This document shows, one piece after another, positions 51,486 to 63,309 of a DNA stretch of 64,000 nt (positions are counted from its first letter, which is position 1; every line of letters starts with the position of its first letter). Location of the stretch: assembly GCA_964017045.1 (NCBI GenBank), contig OZ024806.1, positions 25,965,503 to 26,029,502 on the forward strand, read 5' to 3'. Position numbers and translations under genes: made by a program. Below the pieces are notes generated by a model. It had not been told where the DNA came from. It saw only the letters and a list, made by a program, of their open reading frames with translations, and ran no database searches. The stretch comes from Omphiscola glabra (lineage: Eukaryota; Mollusca; Gastropoda; Lymnaeidae).

Positions 51486-52134
51486 ACCATTTCACAACAC
51501 AGAGAGTCAGAGTAAACTAAATACCGAGGGTTAAACTATTCCATTCTAAGACATACGAAAACAAACATATAGTGTAAAAAAAGCGTCACTATAATTTTAC
51601 GGGTTGACAGTGAACATGTTGTAGACGTGGGGGGGGGGGGGTTCTATGCAAGGGGGTGCGTAAGAGGCAGTATTTTTATTAATATTTGTTACAAATACTC
51701 TATAACAGATGTATGTGTGTGTGCATGTGAGTCGCACAACGTTTGTTGCTTGTCCGGTGGTATTTATTTAATGTACGCCATCGGGTATCACGCAAGATCT
51801 GAAAAGGCGCAACGTGTGTGTTTGTATCTTTGCTAAAATCTATCAATTTTTTCATGATTTTCAGCTGAACTAGAAGAAGCTATTTTCTAAGAAATGTTTT
51901 AATTTCCTGGTCTAAAAATCTTTGAACACCTTAACAATTGGGGAATTTTCTATACTTAGAACAACATTGCTAACTAGTAAATTCTACATATTTCTTCTAG
52001 ATTCTCATAGATATAACTCTGTCAACGCCTTAAATATATACTGAAGCCAAATTTTCACACGTACGTACTCTTCTTTACTCAGATTATTTGGGCTTAATTA
52101 AATTAACTATATAATTTGATCACAAGTTCTGACA

Positions 52135-52245
52135 TTAACAATCTGGAACTGGAACAAGCTTCCAAAAGGAACAGTTGAGGCGACAACACTTGACACATTT
52201 GCATCCATTGCCTCAGGCCTTCCAACCCCCAGTGCATGATACCCT
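52135..52245 (+). mobile_element. Possible LINE ORF2 C-terminal fragment
   Basis: Plus-strand translation gives IWNWNKLPKGTVEATTLDTF followed by ASIASGLPTPSA and a stop. It resembles the W-N-x-L-P C-terminal motif of LINE polymerases. It is short and isolated, so the call is tentative. Confidence 0.45.
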
Positions 52246-53036
52246 CGCTGAGTAGCCATGGCAACCAATGCAATACCCTCTTCAACACCAGGCACAAAAA
52301 ACATTGCGAATCCACTCTACACACATAGGGGCCAGAATGTTCAATGCATTGATCGTAGGGCCCTTAATATGTAGAAGAGGAAGAACATGCACGAGACAAT
52401 CTAAACGCAGGCAGGTAAAATTAAAACCGGGGAAAAAGTCAAGCCAGGCAAGACGCGTATGGCTGGTTGAATTAGTGTTTGTTTCAAATCCTTAGAAGTT
52501 TACACATCTCGACCTAACATTTTATTGATGTCAGTTGCTTAGGCCAGATGGATAAAATCTTACTTATTTTCAAATTTCTTGGAATAAAAAAAATTAGATT
52601 TAAAAAAAAATAAATAAAGCATTCAAAATTAAAGATCTTTTCATTGCTTATTAAATTTTTGGAGAGGCTTACGTAGAGGAAAGATCCTCAACATATAATA
52701 TGAGATGCCTAGGACAAAACGCGTGCTCAAAAGTCAGTTTAAAAAAATTTATAGTTTTAATTAAAGCCTTAAATATTTTTAAAAAAATCTATATTTAGAT
52801 TTACATTTGACTTTATCCGATCTCTTTGATAAAAAAAAATAATTGACGCGTGACGTTGTTTGACATTAGCCGCACCATATTGTGCGAGCGTATGCGTCAG
52901 TTTACATTGTCAAATTTTCGATCAAACATTTGATGCCATTTTTGTAAGAGGCCTTGTCACGAAATTCAAATTACTATTTGATGAAGTTCCCATTTTTTTT
53001 CCAAAAAAAACAAACAAAAAACCACACACACACAAT

Positions 53037-53145
53037 ATAGTGCGTTCATACACAAATTTGACGTGAAATTTGAAGCTAATTTCATCGTTTGAACTAAAGC
53101 TAAGGTTTATTTCACATGATCGAAATTTCGTTTTGAACGCACTAT
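53037..53145. mobile_element. Small MITE with inverted termini
   Basis: ATAGTGCGTTCA at 53037-53048 is matched by its inverse, TGAACGCACTAT, at 53134-53145. The roughly 109-bp element is AT-rich inside and has further partial symmetry (CGAAATTTCG). The superfamily is uncertain. Confidence 0.6.
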
Positions 53146-53639
53146 GTTGTAAAACAAAATTATTCGTACAGAAAGAAATTTAAAGAAAATTTACCCAATT
53201 TGGACGAAAGTTTGATCTTGTGCACCGAACATTATATGTGGAGGCTACATATTGTAACACGCAATAATACATTATGTGTTCTATAACTTCTAGTCGACCT
53301 CTGATACTCCAGTGTATTGTAAATGAGAGGGTGTTTTCTCTCTAGCCTCTTGACAGTTTCTTAATGTCCAAAATGGTTTTAAAGATCCATATCTTAATGT
53401 ATTAGTTTAAGGATAAACGATAGGGGTGTTACTGACAGGCTGTTCTACTGGTTTCTGGCACACACAATGGTTGATTGCACACGACATGTTCGCCTACCTG
53501 TATGGCCTTGGATCGTAAGATGTATATAGAACAGGTCCTGTTCAACATTTATTTTTATGAATGTTAAAATAATATTTTTCAATGGAGCGATCCGTGCGTC
53601 CAAAGAACTTCTTTGTAATAGACTTGAGTTTTGTTACAC

Positions 53640-54655
53640 TGAACTGTGACATATTGATTGTGGCAGATTGAATTGTGACAGATTGAGAGGTGGCAGAGGG
53701 AATTGTGGCAGATTGAGTTGTGGCAGATCTAATAGTGACATATTGATTGCTGCAGATTGAATTGTGGCAGATTGAATTGTGGCAGATTGAGTTGTGGCAG
53801 ATTGAATTGTGGCAGATTGAGTTGTGGCAGATCTAATAGTGACATATTGATTGCTGCAGATTGAATTGTGGCAGATTGAATTGTGGCAGATTGAGTTGTG
53901 GCAGAGGGAATTGTGGCAGATTGAGTTGTGGCAGATTGAGTTGTGGCAGATTGAGTTGTGGCAGATTGAGTTGTGGCAGATTGAGTTGTGGCAGATTGAG
54001 TTGTGGCAGATTGAGTTGTGGCAGATTGAGTTGTGGCAGATTGAGTTGTGGCAGATTGAGTTGTGGCAGATTGAGTTGGGGCAGATTGGGTTGTGGCAGA
54101 TTGAGTTGTGGCAGATTGAATTGTGGCAGATTGAGTTGTGGCAGATTGAGTTGTGGCAGATTGAGTTGTGGCAGATTGAGTTGTGGCAGATTGAGTTGTG
54201 GCAGATTGAGTTTTGGCAGATTGAGTTGTGGCAGATTGAGTTGTGTTAGATTGAGTTGTGGCAGATTGAGTTGTGGCAGACTGAGTTGTGGCAGATTGAG
54301 TTGTGGCAGATTGAGTTGTGTTAGATTGAGTTGTGGCAGATTGAGTTGTGTTAGATTGAGTTGTGGCAGATTGAGTTGTGGCAGACTGAGTTGTGGCAGA
54401 TTGAGTTGTGGCAGATTGAGTTGTGGCAGATTGAGTTGTGGCAGATTGAGTTGTGGCAGATTGAGTTGTGGCAGATTGAGTTGTGTTAGATTGAGTTGTG
54501 GCAGATTGAGTTGTGTTAGATTGAATTGTGTTAGATTGAGTTGTGGCAGATTGAGTTGTGTTAGATTGAATTGTGTTAGATTGAGTTGTGGCAGATTGAG
54601 TTGTGGCAGATTGAGTTGTGTTAGATTGAGTTGTGGCAGATTGAGTTAGTGTTAG
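53640..54655. repeat. 15-bp tandem array, about 65 copies
   Basis: The unit is TTGTGGCAGATTGAG, with variants GTTAGATTGAG and GAATTG. A block with ATCTAATAGTGACATATTGA occurs twice near the left end (53727 and 53831). The 15-bp period leaves several plus-strand frames open (LWQIE and GRLSC repeats); these are not genes. Confidence 0.95.
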
Positions 54656-55530
54656 ATTGTGTTTTGAAATATTGTTGTTTTTTAAAACTTGGTTTATTGA
54701 TGGTAGGATTGTTACGATACTAAAAATCTCTTCGAAGTCGGATCAGTGATTTATTTAAACAAATGAAAGTACTTAATATATCGAAATCTTTTCACCATAA
54801 CTGGTTATGTTGACAACATTTTTTAAGAAAATGTTTTGTTAAAATGTATCTCAAGGTTGCGTTTTATGGTAGAAATCTCGATTAGGAAGAATTTTTAGTA
54901 GTGTGGATTTCTTAGTCACACGAACAAACTTCATCAACACGTGGGGATTTATTAAAACAATTTAACTAAAGAGCTGCAATCACTGCTTGCTATCTTTGTC
55001 TTCTGCTGGCTAATAAAAAACGCATACCATCATGAAATTTTTGAAACACCAAAAAAAGAGCTTTGTGTTTAATTAAAATTAATTAAATATTACCTTTTTC
55101 AAATAAATTTTTTCACAAAACAAATTTTTGAGCTAGTAACAATCACGTGACAGTCAAGAATAGGAAAGAAAGTTTGTAACAAAAACAGAAATTTATTACG
55201 GTTCAAGTAAAATTTTTTTTAAAATGTTAATTATTATTTTAAATTGGACATCGACAAAGGCAATCAAATCACGTTCCTTGTGATTTAAAAAAGCAACAAA
55301 ACTATCTAACGGGACTCTTAACGTCGCTATATGTAAAATATGTCTTGAAATAAAATATTAAATTGTTCAGCGCTAGCACCCCCCCCCACGACCCCCTCCC
55401 CCACACACAACATATGTTTGAGAGGGGTCGTAATTTATTTTCCACATATTTTTAACAGCCGCTTCTAATGATCTCCCTTCTTCTAGTTTCTTGTTTCATC
55501 TTTCTCATTATGGTGTTTGTCTATTCACGT
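54656..55530. other. Spacer between two minisatellites
   Basis: The stretch is AT-rich with no recognisable gene or element. A C-rich run lies at about 55379-55402. Confidence 0.4.
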
Positions 55531-55614
55531 TTAGGTGTTTGCCTATTTAATTTGTGATGTTTGCCTATTTCTTTTGTGGTGTTTTGCTATTCGCCTTGTG
55601 TCTTGTGTATATTC

Positions 55615-56505
55615 ACTTTCTGGTGTTTGGCTATTTACATTGTGGTGTTTGGCTATTTACATTGTGGTGTTTGGCTATTTACATTGTGGTGTTTGGCTAT
55701 TTACATTGTGGTGTTTGGCTATTTACATTGTGGTGTTTGGCTATTTACATTGTGGTGTTTGGCTATTTACATTGTGGTGTTTGGCTATTTACATTGTGGT
55801 GTTTGGCTATTTACATTGTGGTGTTTGGCTATTTACATTGTGGTGTTTGGCTATTTACATTGTGGTGTTTGGCTATTTACATTGTGGTGTTTGGCTATTT
55901 ACATTGTGGTGTTTGGCTATTTACATTGTGGTGTTTGGCTATTTACATTGTGGTGTTTGGCTATTTACATTGTGGTGTTTGGCTATTTACATTGTGGTGT
56001 TTGGCTATTTACATTGTGGTGTTTGGCTATTTACATTGTGGTGTTTGGCTATTTACATTGTGGTGTTTGGCTATTTACATTGTGGTGTTTGGCTATTTAC
56101 ATTGTCGTGTTTGGCTATTTACATTGTGGTGTTTGGCTATTTACATTGTGGTGTTTGGCTATTTACATTGTGGTGTTTGGCTATTTACATTGTGGTGTTT
56201 GGCTATTTCCTTTGTGGTGTTTGGCTATTTACATTGTGGTGTTTGGCTATTTACTTTCTGGTGTTTGGCTATTTACATTGTGGTGTTTGGCTATTTACAT
56301 TGTGGTGTTTGGCTATTTCCTTTGTGGTGTTTGGCTATTTACATTGTGGTATTTGGTTATTTCCTTTGTGGTGTTTGGCTATTTACATTGTGGTGTTTGG
56401 CTATTTCCTTTGTGGTGTTTGGCTATTTCCTTTGTGGTGTTTGGCTATTTACATTGTGGTGTTTGGCTATTTACATTGTGGTGTTTGGCTATTCGCCTTT
56501 GTTAT
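55615..56505. repeat. 22-bp tandem array, about 40 copies
   Basis: The unit is GTGTTTGGCTATTTACATTG plus TG. It has no stop codon on the plus strand in any frame. Since 22 is not a multiple of three, all three frames read the same 22-residue cycle (AIYIVVFGYLHCGVWLFTLW and two more). That explains three overlapping open frames of more than 300 codons. The right part carries TTCCTTTG variants. Confidence 0.95.
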
Positions 56506-57007
56506 TTGCGTAAGATTAACCTGGCAATTCCATTCGGAGTATGGGAGGCTTGTTTTTGATTTCCTTTTTTGTCTTTACTTCTACTAATGACTTCTGTTAG
56601 TTTATCGCAGAAATTTAAAGACATCTATTTAGCATGAAGCATATTGTTTTCTCCATCATATTTGTCTTATATAACTACCATAAGTAGTTGTAAAGATGAT
56701 TTTAAAAAAGTAACAAGTTGATATAATTTCGAAATATTTTTTTTGAACGTTCTATTTTTTGGTATGGTTTCAATTCTATCAGTTATATATCTAGTAACAA
56801 ATTTCCAAGACCCACGATCTTACCCCAATGAGGCTCTTTGAGAGTGCAGATGGGTCCAATATATATTTTTAGGCTGGTAACATTGAACAAAAACATAATA
56901 TATTAAGAAGTTCTGTTATTTATAAATCTTAACCTTGCGACTTATGTACTTGACGCAGTAAAGAAATAATGATGCCGAATTGCGGGATGTTTAATGAAGA
57001 AAACATC

Positions 57008-57069
57008 TTCTCACCTGCAATAAACTAGCAGGTAAACCATCTTCTCACCTGCAATAAACTAGCAGGTAA
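57008..57069. repeat. Duplicated 31-bp unit with a small hairpin
   Basis: CATCTTCTCACCTGCAATAA plus ACTAGCAGGTA occurs twice in tandem. Within each unit ACCTGC pairs with GCAGGT. Confidence 0.6.
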
Positions 57070-57599
57070 CGAATTGTGTTGGACAGTTTTGACCACATAT
57101 CAATAAGGAACAAAGAAACAAAGACACTTTTTTTAAAAATGGTTATAATGTAATAGGTATATATTTTTATTTTAAAAGCGTCACGCCATCACTATAAAGA
57201 TAAATAAATAATAAATATTGAAGTTAGCCAACAGTCTGTGCCAATGACAGACGGCGTCAAGTGACTAGCGCGCTAAAATTGAAGCTCTAGCTTCACGTTT
57301 CCAAAAGCAGGCAATATAATTTTTTATTTTAAAATATCTCTTTCCTAGATTTATAATAAAATATATAAAGATACTTAGATAAAGTTTATTGTGAATAATT
57401 TTTTGGACAAGGAACTACAATGTGTCCATAGTGAAATGAATGCAAGTGCTAAATAAAGTATAAATGTACAACATAATATGTTTCGAGGTTATTGTATTAA
57501 TGTGCAAACATTTCAAAAAAATATATATCAACTTGAAGCCATTTATAATTGTGGAAATTGAGGTCACTAGAACTGCTCTTACTATTACGGTATCACGCT

Positions 57600-57855
57600 A
57601 AATACGTTGATCTTTCAATAGATTGATCCTTCAATAGGTTGATTTTTCAATAGTTTGATCTCTCAATAGGTTTATCTGTTAATACGTTGATCTTTCAATA
57701 GGTTGATCTTTCAATGGGTTGATCTTTCAATAGGTTGATCTTTCAATAGGTTGATCTTTCAATAGGTTGATCTTTCAATAGGTTGATCTTTCAATAGGTT
57801 GATCTTACATTATGCTTCTCTTTCAATAGATTAATAATACAATAGGTTCAACTTT
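57600..57855. repeat. 16-bp tandem repeat immediately 3' of gene D
   Basis: The unit is GATCTTTCAATAGGTT, with about 14 copies, the outer ones diverged. It begins about 20 bp past the gene D stop codon and so probably lies in the 3' UTR. Confidence 0.85.
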
Positions 57856-57876
57856 GATTTATTTAATTTTGTTGGT

Positions 57877-58693
57877 TTATTTGTGTTTGGTGCTCATCAG
57901 ATAGGCGACTCCACATAATGCCAAAACGAGACTAAACGACGACATTAGTCCAGAAACACCTGCAAAATATTTTGTTTTAATAAAAATTGAACTATCGTCA
58001 AGCTCAGAAAATGTATCTTCGTGTCATTTAATAGCAAACGTTATCAAATAATTCTGATTGAAAGTGTGTGTGTGTATAAGCTTACCTGAGCACCCAAGTA
58101 CGGCCATCGATGTCTTCACGGCGGCGATGGAAGCCTGAGCTGCAGTAAGCTCAACTACGCTGCACGACGAATCGATGCTTCTCAGACACGAAAGATATCC
58201 TTGAAGAGTCCTGAAACGAAATTTCGGAAAATGGATATCTGCCCATCTGCTACACCAACAATGTAAGTTATTTTTAACCAGGCTTCCAGCTGACTTATCG
58301 TCAAATTAGGTGGATATGTTTTACTCTCGCATCCAAAGGCAATAAACTAAAAAACACCCTTCTTACCTTTTCGATGTGAGTAACAGAAAAATCTATAACG
58401 CGCGTGGTTATTCTAAACCAGAACATTGGCTGATTTGAAGAGCATCAACAAGGGGCAATAATCAAGACTAATTCTGATGACAAACTTCCATATAATTGGA
58501 GTTTAAAACCAGAACATCCACCCGCATTAAATCCAGATACGAAGCGGTGTTAAAGCCTCCTCCCATCTGAGCTGAGCACCAAATATTCGGCTGCCTAAAA
58601 CCTCTGTTAACATTGTTAAACCCTTATAATGACTATGCTACATTAGCAAGACTGGTTACTATGCGAAAGAGAGAGCGAAAGAGAGAGATGGAG

Positions 58694-58725
<32 letters not shown>

Positions 58726-61545
58726 AGAGAGAGAGAGACTCACTCGCAATTGGTAGATATTACAGAGCTGCAAGAGCAGCCTAGGGCTCCATCAAGCGTG
58801 GCTGTAAAGATAACGAATGTTTAAAAATTTCCATTTTAATAAAAAAATTAGTTTTTAAAAAAAGATTTAACAATCGAATTTTTGATTCGGTTAAAAAAAA
58901 AGAAGTTATTTTCAACCCTTAATTGCAATACGTGACGAGTCTTGAAGCCTTTCATTTAAACTGCTGTAAGTCTGTTTTAATAAGTGTTTTGAATCCTGAC
59001 ATTTAAACTGTTGTATGTCTGTTTTAATCCGTAGATTTTATTTTTCAATGCTAAGGGGGGTACGTGAAAGAAATAATAGTAAAAAAGAAATCAATTCATC
59101 TAATTACGAAATTCACGAAATTCATCAACATGATGCTTCGTATCTGATGATATTCAGTAATAAAAAATATTTAAGGCAAGGACTACTCAACTAGGAAATG
59201 CTCGTCACGCCCTTAAAGTGATAGGATATTGTTACCACTTGGTGTTGTGTTCTACTTTGAGATTTATAGACACCCGGCTACAGGGCGTCCACATGAGGGT
59301 GGGTACGTGACGGGGTAGGTACCGGGAAGGAGGGGGGTGGGTACGTGACGGGGGTGGGTACGGGGAAGGAGGGGGTGGGGATGTAAGCAGTTGCTTCCAA
59401 TCTTTGTTGGGGGAGGGAATAAGATACCCTCTCCTTTTTTTAATTTCTCCAGGTAACAACATTTTTGGGCAAAATAAACAATGCTATTAAATAATATTTT
59501 AATATAATTTTTTTTTAAATATTTTTTTTTGAGGTAGGGCGATATTTTTGTTGGGAGGAAGAAAAAATGCTAATAATAAAGGCAATGATTCGACGGGGAA
59601 TTGAACTCAAAAACTCTTGTATGGAATGATACTTGACTTAAATCAAGATAAGTGTCAGAAGGTTTATGAATGTAGCGGCTTGAATGTACTTCTATGTGAC
59701 TTTAACTCCATACACCGACAAACTGATATCGTTTCACAGAGCCATTCCATCGCATCATTTAAAATAGTCCCCAACAATGCAGAAGTGGGTTATTATTTGA
59801 AATGTATTAAGAACTCGTGTTCAATAATTTAAACCTTGATTTTGAAAAAAATCAAAAAAATACGTGGCATCATTGAAAGCCTGCTAGAGAGTTATGAAAG
59901 CCTGCTAGAGAGTTATGAAAGCCTGCTAGAGACTTATGAAAGCCTGTTAGAGAGTTATGAAAGCCTGCTAGAGAGTTATGAAAGCCTGCTAGAGACTTAT
60001 GAAAGCCTGTTAGAGAGTTATGAAAGCCTGCTAGAGAGTTATGAAAGCCTGCTAGAGACTTATGAAAGCCTGCTAGAGAGTTATGAAAGCCTGCGAGAGA
60101 GTTATGAAAGCCTGCTAGAGAGTTATGAAAGCCTGCTAGAGAGTTATGAAAGCCTGCTAGAGAGTTATGAAAGCCTGCTAGAGAGTTATGAAAGCCTGCT
60201 AGAGAGTTATGAAAGCCTGCTAGAGAGTTATGAAAGCCTGCTAGATAGTTATGAAAGCCTGCTAGAGACATGAAAGCCTGCTAGAGACTTATGAAAGCCT
60301 GCTAGAGACTTATAAAAGCCTGCTAGAGAGTTATGAAAGCCTGCTAGAGAGTTATGAAAGCCTGCTAGAGAGTTATGAAAGCCTGCTAGAGACTTATGAA
60401 AGCCTGCTAGAGACTTATGAAAGCCTGCTAGAGAGTTATGAAAGCCTGCTAGAGACTTATGAAAGCCTGCTAGAGACTTATGAAAGCCTGCTAGAGACTT
60501 ATGAAAGCCTGCTAGAGAGTTATGAAAGCCTGCTAGAGTGTTATGAAAGCCTGCTAGAGAGTTATGAAAGCCTGCTAGAGACTTATGAAAGCCTGCTAGA
60601 GACTTATGAAAGCCTGCTAGAGACTTATGAAAGCCTGCTAGAGACTTATGAAAGCCTGCTAGAGACTTATGAAAGCCTGCTAGTGAGTTATGAAAGCCTG
60701 CTAGAGACTTATGAAAGCCTGCTAGAGAGTTATGAAAGCCTGCTAGAGAGTTATGAAAGCATGCTAGAGAGTTATGAGAGCCTGCTAGAGAGTTATGAAA
60801 GCCTGCTAGAGAGTTATGAAAGCATGCTAGAGAGTTATGAGAGCCTGCTAGAGAGTTATGAAAGCCTGCTAGAGACTTATGAAAGCATGCTAGAGAGTTA
60901 TGAGAGCCTGCTAGAGACTTTTGAAAGCCTGCTAGAGAGTTATGAAAGCCTGCTAGAGACTTATGAAAGCCTGCTAGAGACTTATGAAAGCCTGCTAGAT
61001 AGTTATGAAAGCCTGCTAGAGACTTATGAAAGCCTGCTAGAGAGTTATGAAAGCCTGCTAGAGATTTATGAAAGCCTGCTAGAGAGTTATAAAAGCCTGC
61101 TAGAGAGTTATGAAAGCCTGCTAGAGAGTTATTAAAGCCTGCTAGAGACTTATGAAAGCCTGCTAGACAGTTATGAAAGCCTGCTAGACAGTTATGAAAG
61201 CCTGCTAGAGAGTTCTGAAAGCCTGCTAGAGAGTTATGAAAGCCTGCTAGAGAGTTATGAAAGGCTGCTAGAGAGTTATGAAAGCCTGCTAGAGAGTTAT
61301 GAAAGCTTACTTTAAAAAAATATTTAAAAAATAAACCCTTTTATTTTGGCGTATTACCAGTGTGTTACCTAGGATGGGTTTATAAAACAGGAAAATAAAT
61401 ATGTATTTAGTTTTTTGAACTTAAAGTTTTCGCTACGTATGTAGCTACTTTGAACAGGCCGTTTGGGCTACTAAGAGACAACACACAATAAATGAATACC
61501 TGCGATAAGGCAGACTGTCAGCACGATGAGAGAAAGTTTAGCCAT
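57877..61545 (-). CDS. Gene D: small secreted six-cysteine protein with hydrophobic C-terminal tail
   Basis: This is a complete four-exon model of 312 coding nt (103 residues). Exon 1 (61545-61500) encodes MAKLSLIVLTVCLIA. Exon 2 (58801-58744) has C-x-C-x7-C, one residue shorter between its first two cysteines than the paralogues. Exon 3 (58210-58086) has C-x7-C, an Ala/Val-rich helix-like stretch and ends TSMAVLGCSG, which closely resembles the SAMAVLGCSG of gene A. Exon 4 (57959-57877) encodes the tail LMSSFSLVLALCGVAYLM, then STKHK and TAA. Phases are 1, 2, 1. Intron 1 carries a 1.45-kb array of 21-bp repeats, and a GA microsatellite lies just past the exon 2 donor. Upstream there is a TATA motif and a promoter block shared with gene C. 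It is probably a surface or secreted protein. The family is not recognised. Confidence 0.77.
58668..58738. repeat. (GA)n microsatellite next to gene D exon 2
   Basis: GAGAGA runs with AGAT and AGAA interruptions lie directly beyond the exon 2 donor, giving a pyrimidine-rich start of intron 2 on the coding strand. Confidence 0.85.
59868..61312. repeat. 21-bp tandem array, about 69 copies, in intron 1 of gene D
   Basis: The unit is GAAAGCCTGCTAGAGAGTTA plus T, alternating with a GAGACTTAT form. Seven codons per unit keep one frame open on each strand (YESLLES on plus, AGFHNSL on minus). The array sits between exon 1 and exon 2 of gene D, and no splice sites tie it to the gene. Confidence 0.95.
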
Positions 61546-61779
61546 CTTGGAGCACTTGTGATTTCTTTAACAAAGTTGTTCTACAGTTTCGAGCTAAAGA
61601 ATAGAACAAATAATAACCTTTAAGATAAGAATTAAATTAAAATAAACTAAGTAACACACATTTTCTGGTGAAGTTTTGAGCTTACACTCTTAAAACCCCG
61701 CTAGTACATTGGCGACCAACGTCATCTGCTGGGCTGTTCCCAATAACATTGGCGTAACGTAGAACTTCCGCAACCCTGG

Positions 61780-62013
61780 CCTCGGCCGAAACATCTTAAC
61801 TTGGTATCTCCCTTACCTTATCTTAGCCATGGGGTAATTTAGTCTCGCATTTTACTGGGTATCTCTCTTACACAATCTCACCTATCTGGTACTTTTGTCT
61901 CCTCTCTGAAATGGATTATCCCTTACCTTATCTCAGCTATGTTGTAGTGTTGTCTCAACTTTAACTGGATATCTCCCTTACCTTATCTCGGCTATGTGGT
62001 AGTGTAGTCTCAC
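61780..62013 (-). repeat. Degenerate repeats of the 5' splice-donor region of gene D
   Basis: TCCCTTACCTTATCT-like words occur near 61810, 61867 (changed), 61920 and 61978, about 53-58 bp apart. Each is part of a unit with GCTATGTGGTAGTGTAGTCT-like sequence. On the minus strand the word is a donor (GATAAG|GTAAGG). The last copy is the one nearest the TATA motif. Confidence 0.65.
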
Positions 62014-62132
62014 AGATGCGCCAATCACGATCAGAGAGGCAGTATTTATAGCACGTTGTTACCACCCAAACACTGAGTCCCTCCCAACCGTTGATCCTCA
62101 CATAATTACTAACAATCCAATACAAGAAATAA
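61983..62132 (-). promoter_or_regulatory. Putative core promoter and 5' non-coding exon of gene D
   Basis: This is homologous to the block upstream of gene C. The minus strand carries TATAAATA at 62050-62043 and a reverse CCAAT-like sequence near 62020-62024, followed by a donor AAG|GTAAGG with the exon ending at 61982. The conserved spacing of TATA, short exon and donor in two paralogues supports a real promoter. A possible acceptor lies near 61593. Confidence 0.5.
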
Positions 62133-62139
62133 CACGCAC

Positions 62140-63300
62140 ATATTATAATGTATTTATTATTATATTTTTATTTAAAAAATATTTTTTTTTTAAATTTAAC
62201 AAAAGCGGCATTGCAATCGGGATATCGACTCAAACCTCAACCAATAATTGAACAGTTTAAAATAAATATTCCCCCAACCCCTTTATGTTTTAAAATTTCA
62301 ACCAAGTGTAGCAAGCTTTGGGCTTGTTATTACATGAACCAGACACTTGTGCCAAGGCTCAGTTAAACGTATTATTGAATAGTCGGCATAAGTAATTCCT
62401 GAGATTGTAATTAGAACATTTCTTGTTTTATAATTATAAAGTCTACATATTGCATTATCTTTATAAATAATGAGTTAATTTTAAAATGTGAATTTCTAGG
62501 TCCACTGAGGCTTACAGAGCAGCAATGCTTCTAAAAGCCAAGCAACGCAGCAGCGTCTGACCTGGAAACTGAGTAATCTTACTAAGTGACATCCATACCT
62601 ATTGGCGTTCATTCCCTACCATCTAATCTCTAATTCTCAGTGGAGATTTTTACCACATAAGATTTCACCAGAGATGAGGAAAGAGAAAATAGAAGCAAAA
62701 ACTAAAGGTGGACAGTTGCACAAAATGAATACGCAATTAAATGCAAAGAATTTATAAACTTTGCTGTGTCAACAGTTCCTCTATACTGAACACTAGTATG
62801 CTAATTGGTCATATTTGCAAGGGAGGGGACTCTCCAGGGGTGCGGGGACTCTCCAGGGGGGGGGGTGGGGGGAAAGTGTATCGTGTGCCAAGAGCCGCCG
62901 ATGACAAATGTTGCATATCAAGCTTAAGAAAAGTCTACTTCCCTGATGTATAATCAGCTAATTGGGACTGTCTTATTGTCTGTCTGCTTATTTCATGTGA
63001 CTCAGTATTTTTGTCCACATGGAAAGCGTTTAAGCTAACCCGTAGTTGCCTTGTTTTCTATTTTCTTGATTTCCCAGGGATCTTCCTTTAAATGTTATTT
63101 TCCTTTATCCAAACTGCCATTAAAATGTGACATGATCTCCAAAACCTCCCATTTTGCTACCTAATACTAATACTGCATTAAATATTTTCAGCTTGCGTTG
63201 TTTCGCTTCCGCCTTTCTTATTTCCCCCTTACTCTCATTTTAGTATAAGAAGTTGTTTTGAATGAAGTGTAATGTAAAATATAGTCTTTGCTGTCACATG
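62140..63300. other. Spacer upstream of gene D
   Basis: No gene was recognised. A G-rich stretch at about 62818-62875 contains two copies of GGGGACTCTCCAGGGG. Confidence 0.4.
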
Positions 63301-63309
63301 TCCTCTGAA

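Noticed and set aside
53851..54649. Long plus-strand open frames with GRLSC or LWQIE repeats
   Set aside because: They are direct products of the 15-bp minisatellite, with no splice or start context and no non-repeat domain.
55535..56587. Three overlapping open frames of about 320-350 codons resembling a membrane protein
   Set aside because: A stop-free 22-bp repeat gives the same peptide cycle in all frames; the signal is periodicity, not coding selection.
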